NCBI GenBank assembly: GCA_002351725.1
Contig: DEHD01000003.1
Location: 12,388-69,714 of the forward strand
Source of the DNA: Prevotella sp. UBA2809
GTDB taxonomy: Bacteria > Bacteroidota > Bacteroidia > Bacteroidales > Bacteroidaceae
Direction: 5' to 3'
DNA: 57,327 nt
Both the position numbers and the translations under genes were made by a program. Shown piece after piece: positions 1 to 9,300 of the stretch (positions are counted from its first letter, which is position 1; the number at the start of each line of letters is the position of its first letter). The notes beneath the pieces were generated by a model. It was not told the DNA's origin and did no database searches. It saw only the letters and a program-made list of their open reading frames with translations.

Positions 1-267
1 ACTGGCTGGAAAGGTGAAGAATTGGCTTCTAAGTGTACACCAAGTGGTGGTCAGACAGATTGGGCTACATGGCTCGCTGCCATGGACGATGCTACAGTTA
101 CTGTATCTGTAACAAACCACGGTTCATCTGCCGACGTAAAATGTGAGATGATTGGCAACGATGGTGTAACCTATCATCAGAACTACATCGGCCTGAACAC
201 TGTAACAGATGGTAACGATTTCTATTTCCACTTTACAGTAGATGCCTGTCACTTAGTATTTGAATAA
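1..267 (+). CDS. C-terminal end of an unidentified secreted protein (5' partial)
   Basis: The reading frame is open from base 1, so the gene begins outside the window and only its last 88 residues are seen. They read as a beta-rich domain with alternating Thr/Val strands (WLAAMDDATVTVSVTNHG, then a closing FTVDACHLVFE). This resembles the accessory beta-sandwich ends of Bacteroidetes glycan-active enzymes, but I cannot name a family. The stop lies 8 nt before the first GH43 gene, so it is probably the upstream member of the same operon and may take part in the same polysaccharide breakdown. Function is inferred from context only. Confidence 0.6.
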   Translation, partial: TGWKGEELASKCTPSGGQTDWATWLAAMDDATVTVSVTNHGSSADVKCEMIGNDGVTYHQNYIGLNTVTDGNDFYFHFTVDACHLVFE

Positions 268-275
268 TTGAATTA

Positions 276-2018
276 ATGAAGAAGTATCTTTATATACTAC
301 TGTCTGCACTGGTTCCCATGAGTGCCGTGGCCTACACGCTGAATCGCGTCAGCGTGCACGACCCCAGCATCGTGTGGGAGCCAGTGTCCCAGACGTACTA
401 CATCTTTGGCTCGCATCGCGCGTCAGCCAAGACAACCGACATGATGAATTGGACTGCCTTTACCGCACCATGGGCTACAGCTACAAGCACAGACGCTACC
501 AACAGCGCAGCTTTGGCTGAAGCTGTGAAATGGTCGAAACGAGGCAGCACCAGTTATAGTGTAGATGGTAACATGTGGGCGCCCGACGTTATTTGGAACA
601 AAGCCATGAACAAATGGTGTATGTACCTTAGCGTAAACGGCGACAATTGGTATTCAAGCATTGTGCTACTTACATCCGACAACATCGAGGGACCTTATCT
701 TTATCAAGGTTCTGTGGTGATGAGCGGATTCCATACTGGCACATCCTACAAGGATACCGACTTGGAAAAAGCTATCGGCACTCAGGCATCGCTGCCTAGC
801 CGATATGCAGTTGGTAACAAATGGGGTAACCGCTACCCCAACTGTATCGACCCATGCGTGTTCTACGATGAAAACGGTAAGTTGTGGATGTCGTACGGTT
901 CGTGGAGCGGTGGTATATGGATGCTTGAACTTGATGAGAATACAGGTCTGCGTGATTACACGATAGATTATCCTCTGACAGGATCGGGCGACGGCATAAC
1001 CATTGACCCTTACTTTGGTAAGAAAATTGCCGGTGGATTCTATGTTTCTGGTGAAGCAAGCTACATCGAATATATCGGTGGTTATTACTATCTGTTTGTA
1101 ACCTATGGTGGACTTGCTGCTGGTGGCGTACCAACCGACTATAATAATGGTGGCTACCAGATGCGTGTATTCCGTTCTGAGAATCCTGACGGACCATTTA
1201 TCGACTCGCGTAACAACAGTGCTGTATTCTCTTCATATCTGCTTAACTTCGGTCCAAAAGAGAATGACAACAACCGTGGTGAGAACATCTTCGGAGCCTA
1301 TACCTCATGGGGCAATCAGGCCAAGGGAAATCTTGGTGAGCGCTCGCAAGGTCATAACTCCATCATTGCTGCAGAAGATGGTCGCACCTATCTGGTATAC
1401 CATACCCGTTTCCAGAACTGGAGTGAAAGCCACCAGGTGCGTGTACACCAAGTATTCCAGAGCAAGAACGGTTGGTTGGTAGTTGCTCCTTTCGAGTATA
1501 CTGGTGAGGAGGTAAAGAGTGCCGACATTGCCACAACGCAACAGATAGCTACAGACCGTATTCCTGGTAAATACAAACTGCTGATACACGAGTATAAGTT
1601 GGATCACACCAAGAAGGCGGCTGCTGAGCCTGTTGATATTGAACTGACTACTGATGGTAATATCACTGGTAAATATACAGGCACATGGAAGGTTGAGGCA
1701 GGCACATCCTACGTCACACTTAAAATAGGTAGTACTTACTACCATGGTGTGATGGTAGAACAGACCTTAGAACCCAGCACTACAAAAGCACCTGCTTTTA
1801 CGGCTGTTGCTGCAACAACAGGTACTACTGCATGGGGCTATCAAACCGAATCCACTACAGGTATTCGTTCAATTGACAATGAACAGTTCTTGGACGAGCC
1901 AAGCGGCGGAGCCGAGCGGACAATTGATAACTGGTATGACCTTCAAGGTCGCAAAGTAAAATCCTCACAACGTAAAGGAATCTATATCCGAAACGGCAAG
2001 AAATACATAGTAAAATAG
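276..2018 (+). CDS. Secreted GH43 arabinanase/arabinofuranosidase-like enzyme
   Basis: A 580-residue GH43 five-bladed propeller enzyme, expected to hydrolyse alpha-L-arabinosidic links in arabinan or arabinoxylan. Residues 1-19 are a signal peptide. The three carboxylates are visible: general base D29 in VHDPSIV, pKa-tuning D192 in CIDPCVFYDENGKLW, and general acid E260 in SGEASYI, with a late histidine motif QGHNSII. The propeller spans roughly residues 25-400; a beta-rich domain (about 420-530) follows. The last 30 residues carry a tail motif, WYDLQGRKV then KGIYIRNGKKYIVK, that recurs on the giant BspA-like protein at 13480-20979. It lies 8 nt after the upstream gene and 4 nt before the next GH43. 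Endo-arabinanase is the best guess; the exact substrate is not readable. Confidence 0.88.
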   Translation: MKKYLYILLSALVPMSAVAYTLNRVSVHDPSIVWEPVSQTYYIFGSHRASAKTTDMMNWTAFTAPWATATSTDATNSAALAEAVKWSKRGSTSYSVDGNMWAPDVIWNKAMNKWCMYLSVNGDNWYSSIVLLTSDNIEGPYLYQGSVVMSGFHTGTSYKDTDLEKAIGTQASLPSRYAVGNKWGNRYPNCIDPCVFYDENGKLWMSYGSWSGGIWMLELDENTGLRDYTIDYPLTGSGDGITIDPYFGKKIAGGFYVSGEASYIEYIGGYYYLFVTYGGLAAGGVPTDYNNGGYQMRVFRSENPDGPFIDSRNNSAVFSSYLLNFGPKENDNNRGENIFGAYTSWGNQAKGNLGERSQGHNSIIAAEDGRTYLVYHTRFQNWSESHQVRVHQVFQSKNGWLVVAPFEYTGEEVKSADIATTQQIATDRIPGKYKLLIHEYKLDHTKKAAAEPVDIELTTDGNITGKYTGTWKVEAGTSYVTLKIGSTYYHGVMVEQTLEPSTTKAPAFTAVAATTGTTAWGYQTESTTGIRSIDNEQFLDEPSGGAERTIDNWYDLQGRKVKSSQRKGIYIRNGKKYIVK

Positions 2019-2022
2019 CATT

Positions 2023-3075
2023 ATGAGGACATCAGTCATTTCAGTGATGCTGTTTGCCTTAAGCGCCACTATTCCAGCGCAGACACAACAGCATCAGAGG
2101 AGGGGTTTGCCCTTCATTACAGATACACCAATGGTCCACGACCCAGTTATGGCCTATGAGGATAGTACTTATCATATCTTCGCTACAGGCATGGGCATAC
2201 AGCATATGACATCTACCGACCGCAAGAACTGGACTGTTCATACAGAGCCTGTGATGTCGGTAATCCCCAAGTGGACCCACGATTCTGTTCCCGGTTTTAC
2301 CCACCATGTATGGGCTCCAGATGTCATCCAGTGGCATGGTCGCTGGTGGATGGCGTATAGTTGTTCAACCTTTGGTAAGAACGGTTCTGCAATCGGTCTA
2401 TTATCTACCCGCAAGTTGGCCTCAGGCCTCTGGGACGACGAGGGTTGTATCGTGACATCTCGCGAGAAACGCGATAATTGGAACGCCATCGACCCAAACT
2501 TTGTTATCGACGATAAGGATCAGCCCTGGATAGTATGGGGATCATTCTGGGATGGTATACAGCTTGCCCGTCTTGATACGACTATGCATATAGCAAAGGG
2601 GTGCAAACCTCAGACCATTGCCCGCCGATTTAATCTCGATAGCAAGGCTAGCAAGAACGCCCTGCCCATCAATCCCAATCCGCCAAAGAATCCAACATCC
2701 GACTTTGCCGGACCAAATGCCATTGAGGCTCCATTCATTTTCAAGCACAATGGTTACTATTACCTCTTTGTATCATGGGATTACTGCTGTCAGGGTTCAA
2801 AGAGCAACTATCGAGTGGCTGTAGGCCGCAGCAAGAATGTAGAAGGTCCATATTTAGACAGCAAGGGCATAGATATGCGCTACGGTGGTGGCGACTTGTT
2901 TATCGATGGCGACAAGAAGGATTTCGAAGCTGCCGGTCATTGCGCAGCCTATCATATTGACGACCAGGACATTTTTATCTGTCATGGTTACAGTATCGCC
3001 CATAAAGGGGCATCGATTCTTATTCAGCGCCCCATCAGTTGGACTGCCGATGGATGGCCTAAATTAGCAAATTAA
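2023..3075 (+). CDS. Secreted single-domain GH43 arabinanase-like enzyme
   Basis: A 350-residue protein with a signal peptide (about residues 1-19, ending ATIPAQ) followed by one GH43 propeller and nothing else. Catalytic candidates are D40 (MVHDPVMAYED), D157 (AIDPNFVIDDKDQPWIVWG) and E235 (AIEAPFIFKHNGYYYLF). The WGSFWDGI and HHVWAPDV motifs are typical of the endo-1,5-alpha-L-arabinanase branch. It starts 4 nt after the stop of the preceding GH43, consistent with translational coupling. It is compact beside its neighbours, which carry extra C-terminal domains, and probably supplies a complementary activity on the same glycan. Confidence 0.88.
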   Translation: MRTSVISVMLFALSATIPAQTQQHQRRGLPFITDTPMVHDPVMAYEDSTYHIFATGMGIQHMTSTDRKNWTVHTEPVMSVIPKWTHDSVPGFTHHVWAPDVIQWHGRWWMAYSCSTFGKNGSAIGLLSTRKLASGLWDDEGCIVTSREKRDNWNAIDPNFVIDDKDQPWIVWGSFWDGIQLARLDTTMHIAKGCKPQTIARRFNLDSKASKNALPINPNPPKNPTSDFAGPNAIEAPFIFKHNGYYYLFVSWDYCCQGSKSNYRVAVGRSKNVEGPYLDSKGIDMRYGGGDLFIDGDKKDFEAAGHCAAYHIDDQDIFICHGYSIAHKGASILIQRPISWTADGWPKLAN

Positions 3076-3091
3076 TATTTTAAAAGTGAAA

Positions 3092-5233
3092 ATGCGAAAA
3101 GTAGAAAAGGTAATGATGACTATAGGTAATTTTAAAATGGTTAGTAGTAATGTTTGGTTGATGGCGATCACAATTCTTTTCGCTTTTCACTTTTACTTTG
3201 TTCCGTGTTCAGCCCAATCATGGACAGCTGATAACGGAAACGGTACATATACCAATCCTCTATTTTACGATGAGTTTTCCGACCCTGACATCATCCGTGT
3301 GGGTGACGACTACTATCTGGCCGGAACTACCATGCACACCGTACCCGGTCTGGTCATACTACACTCTAAGGACCTGGTAAACTGGGAGAACATATCATAC
3401 TGTTTCGACCGCTTCGACTTTAACGATGACGCCTTCTCGCTGAAGAACCATCAAGAGATATATGGGCAAGGAGTATGGGCACCCGCCATCCGCTATGCAA
3501 ACGGGCAGTTTTATGTATTCACCAACATCAATGGAAAAGGTCTGCAGTGTTACACTTCTAAGGATATACGTGGTCCATGGAAACACCACAACATGCAGGG
3601 GCGAATCTACGATCTCTCTGTGCTCTTCGATGACGATGGCAAGATTTATGCTATCCATGGTTATGGCGAAGTGAAGTGCACAGAGTTGAAACCAGATATG
3701 AGCGGACCTATTGAGGAAACCGAACGCACCATCATCCCCGAAGGTAACGCCGTTGGCGAGGGACATCACATGTACAAGATCAATGGCATGTATTACCTCA
3801 TATCTACCGACTATCTCCCTAACGGACGTACACTTTGCAGCCGCTCAAAGAATATTTGGGGTCCCTACGAGACAATCACTATAACTGCCGACGAGACTTT
3901 CGGCTACCATGCCGCACCACTAACGCAAGTGCCACAAGGCGTAAAATATCGCATTGGTGAGGATGGAACCAAGTTTGGTATTCCTGCAGTCGACAAAGAC
4001 GCTACTGCATGCACCAACATCCATCAGGGCGGAATCGTTGAAGACCAAAGCGGACAATGGTGGGCCTTGTTGATGATGGACTTCCATTCCATTGGCCGCA
4101 CCGTTACCCTTGCTCCCATCACATGGAAGGACGGTTGGCCCATGCTGGGACTTGAAGGCAACTTAGGTCGTGCCCCACGTACCTGGTTCAAGCCAAATAT
4201 CAACGCAGATATTAAGCCACATGCTCCATATGAGCGAAATGAGGACTTCAATACAAAGAGTCTTGGTCGTGTTTGGCAATGGAACCACAACCCTGATGAC
4301 ACAAAGTGGAGCATAAATAACGGCCGTCTACGCCTACAGTCGATGCCGGCAGAGCAACTTATGTGGGCCCGCAACACCCTAACACAACGAGTAATAGGCC
4401 CAACCAGCATAGCTACTGTTGAATTGTATACCAAAGGTATGAAGGATGGCGATGTTGCCGGATTGGGTAACATCAACGTTCCCTGCTCATGGATAGGAAT
4501 AGTCAGAAACGATAATACTCTTACCATACGATGCTTTGAGCAAGCCACCAACGACACTGTGGATGTTGTTGCCAAACTAAAATCCACTAATAAGTTGTGG
4601 CTCCGTATGGTAGGTGATTTCGATCACGATCGCGCTCACTACGAGTATTCGCTCGATGGAGCCAGTTATCAGCAGTTAGGTCGTGAGATGCCGCTCAGCT
4701 ATCAGCTAATATCATTCCAGGGTTCGCGCCATGCTCTCTTCGCCTTCAATCACAAAGGCAAGAAAGGCGGCTTTGCCGAGTTCGATAACTTTACTGTTGA
4801 AGAACCTCAAGCAGACAGAAGCGGCAACATACCTTACGGTAAAACATTCCGCATCATCAATCTGGCAACAAACAAGCCCGCTATAGCCTTAAAGCATGGT
4901 ATGCTTTACGACACCGACTCTAACGACAAAGGCAAGCTTACCCGTTTCCGCATCATCGATAAAGGTCAGGGCAAGGTAATACTTCAGTGTGAAGACGGAC
5001 GATACGTGTTTGTTTCAGGCTTCGGCATTGCTGGTGATGTACGTCTTACTACCGACGAATCAAAAGCTGAAGTCTTTCTGTGGCAGGACTATCTTAACCA
5101 CGAGTTTATGCTTATGTCCATGCGCACCCACCGCTATCTGGGCAAGAGTCCAACCACAGGCAGTCCATACTCTATGGACTACACTGGTGCAGACCCAGCC
5201 CGCCGCAACGGCGCAGTATTCCGCTGGGAGTAA
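3092..5233 (+). CDS. GH43 beta-xylosidase/arabinofuranosidase-like enzyme with beta-trefoil-like tail
   Basis: About 713 residues from the ATG at 3092. A GTG at 3086 and ATGs at 3113, 3116 and 3137 are also possible; the last gives the tidiest signal peptide (ending PCSAQ). The GH43 propeller (about residues 55-370) has D64 in SDPDIIRVGDDYYLAGTT, D174 in YDLSVLFDDDGK and E223 in GEGHHMYKINGMYY. A second beta-sandwich (about 390-565) resembles the GH43_C2 domain of beta-xylosidases. The last 140 residues (RIINLATNKPAIAL to AVFRWE) look like a beta-trefoil or fascin-like carbohydrate-binding fold. It is the third GH43 in the run, 16 nt after the previous stop, and probably removes xylosyl or arabinosyl residues released by its neighbours. 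Confidence 0.87.
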   Translation: MRKVEKVMMTIGNFKMVSSNVWLMAITILFAFHFYFVPCSAQSWTADNGNGTYTNPLFYDEFSDPDIIRVGDDYYLAGTTMHTVPGLVILHSKDLVNWENISYCFDRFDFNDDAFSLKNHQEIYGQGVWAPAIRYANGQFYVFTNINGKGLQCYTSKDIRGPWKHHNMQGRIYDLSVLFDDDGKIYAIHGYGEVKCTELKPDMSGPIEETERTIIPEGNAVGEGHHMYKINGMYYLISTDYLPNGRTLCSRSKNIWGPYETITITADETFGYHAAPLTQVPQGVKYRIGEDGTKFGIPAVDKDATACTNIHQGGIVEDQSGQWWALLMMDFHSIGRTVTLAPITWKDGWPMLGLEGNLGRAPRTWFKPNINADIKPHAPYERNEDFNTKSLGRVWQWNHNPDDTKWSINNGRLRLQSMPAEQLMWARNTLTQRVIGPTSIATVELYTKGMKDGDVAGLGNINVPCSWIGIVRNDNTLTIRCFEQATNDTVDVVAKLKSTNKLWLRMVGDFDHDRAHYEYSLDGASYQQLGREMPLSYQLISFQGSRHALFAFNHKGKKGGFAEFDNFTVEEPQADRSGNIPYGKTFRIINLATNKPAIALKHGMLYDTDSNDKGKLTRFRIIDKGQGKVILQCEDGRYVFVSGFGIAGDVRLTTDESKAEVFLWQDYLNHEFMLMSMRTHRYLGKSPTTGSPYSMDYTGADPARRNGAVFRWE

Positions 5234-5257
5234 TTATTAACCAGCCCGAAGACTTTA

Positions 5258-5833
5258 CTAATATAGTAATAGCAGTCCTGCGAAGCCAGCGTAACAAATC
5301 ATACGGATGGGGTTGATTTTCAGATAGCCTGTACCAAAGGCGGTGGCGATTAAGAGAGCGCAGCTGATAAAGAACTGCCAGGGATTCTCAAAAGGTGTAG
5401 AGAAGTTCTCCTTATTACAAAGCAGTAATGTGGCAGCAGCGAGAAGGCCTACGACTGCAGGGCGCAGACCAGTAAATATGGATTGTACAAGCGGAGTGTT
5501 CATGTACTTCATAAACATCCTGCTGATAAGTATCATCAGTACCAGTGACGGGAGTACCAAAGCAAAGGTTGCTGTGGCTGAACCGAGAATAGCCATCAGA
5601 TGTCCATATCCGGCATTATGAATTGCAGTATATCCGCAGTAAGTAGCAGAATTGATACCGATAGGTCCTGGAGTCATCTGTGATATAGCTACTATATCAG
5701 TGAACTCAGATGTAGAGAGCCAATGATGAGCCTCGACCGTCTCGTGCTGAATAAGCGACAGCATACCATAGCCACCACCAAAACCAAAGAGGCCTATCTC
5801 AAAGAATGTTATGAAGAGACTTAGGAAAATCAT
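5258..5833 (-). CDS. Chromate transporter family protein, second half of a split pair
   Basis: A 191-residue membrane protein of the CHR (ChrA-like) family, short single-domain form. FEIGLFGFGGGYGMLSLIQ and the SQMTPGPIGINSATYCGY motif are family hallmarks, and five to six hydrophobic helices can be read. Short CHR proteins act in pairs equivalent to the two halves of full-length ChrA. Its ATG overlaps the stop of the partner gene (ATGA, 5830-5833), which supports obligate co-expression. Chromate/sulfate exchange is the described activity of some members; the true substrate here is unknown. Confidence 0.87.
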   Translation of the reverse strand: MIFLSLFITFFEIGLFGFGGGYGMLSLIQHETVEAHHWLSTSEFTDIVAISQMTPGPIGINSATYCGYTAIHNAGYGHLMAILGSATATFALVLPSLVLMILISRMFMKYMNTPLVQSIFTGLRPAVVGLLAAATLLLCNKENFSTPFENPWQFFISCALLIATAFGTGYLKINPIRMICYAGFAGLLLLY

Positions 5834-6375
5834 GAGTTAGTGGGTTTAATATACATGCCATACAGATAGCCGGCGATACCAGCAATCAATATAATATAAA
5901 TAGGTGATACGCCGAGTGCCCAGATTGCAAGAGCACATACGACGGGAATCCAGATTGTGTACCAGTTGAGTTTGGCTCGCTGCCCAATACGGAAGGTTGG
6001 TACAGCAATCAGTGCCACAACCGCAGGACGAATGCCACGGAAGATTGCTGCAACATATGGGTTATCCTTAAACTGACTAAAGAATATAGCAATAGCAAGG
6101 ATAATCAAGAACGACGGCAGAGCTGTGCCAAGGGTGGTACAGATGGCACCACGAGTTTTGCGCAGCTTATATCCGATAAAGGTAGCAATATTTATGGCGA
6201 ACACGCCAGGACAGCTCTGGGCAATGGCAATCAGGTCGAGCATCTCGTCCTTCGACACCCATTGTTTCTTACCCACTACCTCTTCCTCTATCAAAGGTAT
6301 CATGGCATATCCACCACCAAGGGTGAATATGCCAATCTTAAAGAAGGTTTTAAAAGATTCCCAATAAATGTTCAC
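5830..6375 (-). CDS. Chromate transporter family protein, first half of a split pair
   Basis: A 181-residue CHR-family membrane protein with the motifs FKIGIFTLGGGYAMIPLIEEE and AQSCPGVFAINIATFIGYK, the counterparts of motifs in the downstream partner. It begins 12 nt after the purL stop and overlaps the next gene by 4 nt, so purL and both transporter genes are probably one transcript. The two halves likely insert with opposite topology, as is known for short CHR pairs. No metal-responsive regulator is nearby. Anion export is likely, the substrate unassigned. Confidence 0.87.
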   Translation of the reverse strand: MNIYWESFKTFFKIGIFTLGGGYAMIPLIEEEVVGKKQWVSKDEMLDLIAIAQSCPGVFAINIATFIGYKLRKTRGAICTTLGTALPSFLIILAIAIFFSQFKDNPYVAAIFRGIRPAVVALIAVPTFRIGQRAKLNWYTIWIPVVCALAIWALGVSPIYIILIAGIAGYLYGMYIKPTNS

Positions 6376-6387
6376 TTTCTCACCATT

Positions 6388-9300
6388 TTACTTTTTCACC
6401 TTTTCCTCAACCCACTTACGTGCATTAACAAATGCCTCAATCCAAGGAGTTACCTCATCCTGACGACGTTCAGCAGGATACCAGGCGTTCTGCCATGGGA
6501 ATACGGCACGCTCCAAGTGTGGCATCATGCAGAGATGACGACCATCAGCAGAGCAAATACCAGCTACATTATAGTCGGATCCGTTAGGATTAGCGGGATA
6601 GCCAGCGTAGTTATACTTAGCGATAACATTGTACTCGCTCTCAGCCTCAGGCAGAGAGAACTTACCCTCTCCGTGAGCTACCCACAGACCGAGCTTGTTG
6701 CCGCTCAGCGAACCGAACATCACGCTGTTATTCTGAGGAATGCTCAGGCTGATGAACTCACTCTCGAACTTATGAGAGTCGTTGTGCAGCATCTTAGCAC
6801 CCTTAGCTCCAGTAAGACCGAGCTCAACCATCAGCTGGCAGCCGTTACAGATACCCAGTGAGAGGGTGTCCTTGCGGGCATAGAACTTATCAAGAGCCTC
6901 CTTAGCCTTAGGATTGAAGAGGAATGCTCCAGCCCAACCCTTGGCAGAACCAAGTACGTCGGAATTAGAGAATCCACCGCAGAACACAATCATGTTGATG
7001 TCCTCGAGTGTCTCGCGACCAGAGATAAGGTCGGTCATCATTACGTCCTTAACATCGAAACCAGCAAGGTAGAGGCAGTATGCCATCTCGCGCTCACCAT
7101 TGGTTCCCTTCTCACGAATGATAGCAGCTTTGATGCCTGATGCCTGGCGGCGATCGGCAGAGATACCGTATTGTGCAAGCTTACCAGTGAAGTCTTTGTT
7201 GAACTTCATCTCCAGAGGCTGCTTCTTGTAGTTCTCGAAGCGCTCCTTAGCTTTGCCATTGAAACTCTGCTTGCGATCGAGCAGATATGAAGTCTTATAC
7301 CATACATCACGCAGTGCATCGATGTCGAAGTTCATTTCATTGTCGCCAGCCTTTACAACGATGCTGCGGCTATCTTCTACAGGATAACCGATCTTAGCAT
7401 AGCCAACACCCTGCTCTTCCATGAAGTCCTTGAACTCCTGCTTGTACTCGTCGCTTACCTCGATAACAACACCTGGGTTCTCAGCGAAGAGAGTCTTAAC
7501 GACATCTCCATCGGCACAGATATCGTGCAGGTTTATGTGCATACCACCTTTAGTATTGGCAAAGCACATCTCGAGCAGAGTAGTGATAAGACCACCGGCA
7601 GAGATATCGTGACCAGCCATAATCCAGCCCTTCTCAATCATCTGCTGAACAGCCATGAAGGCATCGGCAAAGTACTCTGCATTCTTTACAGTAGGAACAT
7701 CGTCGCCTACCTTACCTAAGCTCTGTGCAAAGGCAGAACCACCAAGGCGCTGCTCGTCGAACGAGAAGTCGATATGATAGAGTGATGCATTCTTATCGTT
7801 AACCAATACTGGGCTTACCACCTTCTTAATGTCAGAAACCTCACCACCAGCAGATACGATTACTGTTCCTGGAGAGATTATCTTCTCGCCATTAGGATAC
7901 TGCTGAGAGAGTGACAGAGAGTCCTTACCTGTTGGCACGTTGATATGCAGGTCGCAGCAGAAGTCGCTCAGAGCCTTAACACCCTCGTACAGACGAGCAT
8001 CCTCACCCTCCTGAGAGCGGCAAGGCCACATCCAGTTGGCAGAGAGACTCAGTGAGTCCATACCCTCGGCCAATGGAGCCCATACAATATTGGTAAGAGC
8101 CTCAGCTACAGAAAGCACTGAACCAGCAGCAGGATTTGCCAGACCGGCCTGTGGAGCATGTCCGAGAGCGGTAGCAATACCCTTCACGCCACGATAGTCG
8201 AGTGCCACAACACCACAGTCGCTCAAAGGCAACTGGATTTCACCCTGACACTGCTGACGGGCAATCTTACCTGTTACAGAGCGGTCTACCTTGTTAGTCA
8301 ACCAGTCCTTACAAGCTACAGCCTCAAGCTGGAGCACGCGGTCGAGGTATTCATTAATCTTATCCTGACTGTAGGTTACGTCCTGATAATGACGCTCTAC
8401 AGTATTATCTTTCATAATCGTCTTGGGTGAGTGACCAAACATCTGAGCAACATCCAGATCGAATGGCTTAACGCCATCGCCCTGCTTGAAAGAGAAGTGG
8501 GCATCACCTGTTGTTTCACCTACTACATACAGTGGAGCACGCTCACGCTCAGCAATCTTACGTACATGTTCGATATGCTTCTCGTCGATGAGCAGTCCCA
8601 TACGCTCCTGACTCTCGTTAGCGATGATCTCCTTAGAGCTAAGGGTCTTGTCGCCGATAGGCAGTTTGGTCATATCAATCTCACCACCACACTCTTCAAC
8701 GAGCTCAGACAGACAGTTCAGGTGACCTGCAGATCCATGGTCGTGGATAGAAACAACGGGGTTCACATCCTCCTCGCAAAGAGCACGAACCAGGTTGTAG
8801 GCACGCTTCTGCATCTCGGGGTTAGCACGCTGAACGGCATTCAACTCGATACCGTTGCTATAGCGACCAGTATCAACTGATGAAACAGAACCTCCACCAA
8901 GGCCGATGCGGTAGTTATCACCACCAACTACAACAATCTTATTACCCTTCTGGGGCTCCTTCTTCAGACAGTCGCGTTTGGTGCCGTAACCCACGCCACC
9001 AGCCAGCATGATAACCTTATCATAAGCATACTTAGTATCGTTAGGCTCCTGATGCTCGAAAGTGAGTACAGAACCACAGATCAGTGGCTGACCGAACTTG
9101 TTACCGAAGTCAGAAGCACCATTAGAAGCCTTAATCAGGATCTGCTCTGGTGTCTGATACAACCACTGACGAACGGGAAGAATGCTCTCCCAATCGCGAG
9201 TCAGTTTGTCATCGTCAGTAAGACGTGGATAAGCAGTCATATAAACAGCTGTACCTGCGATAGGCCATGAACCAACACCACCACCCATACGGTCGCGGAT

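Noticed and set aside
5830..6375. Metal-responsive operator or regulator for the chromate-type transporters
   Set aside because: The genes follow purL after 12 nt with no intergenic space, and no regulator gene is nearby.
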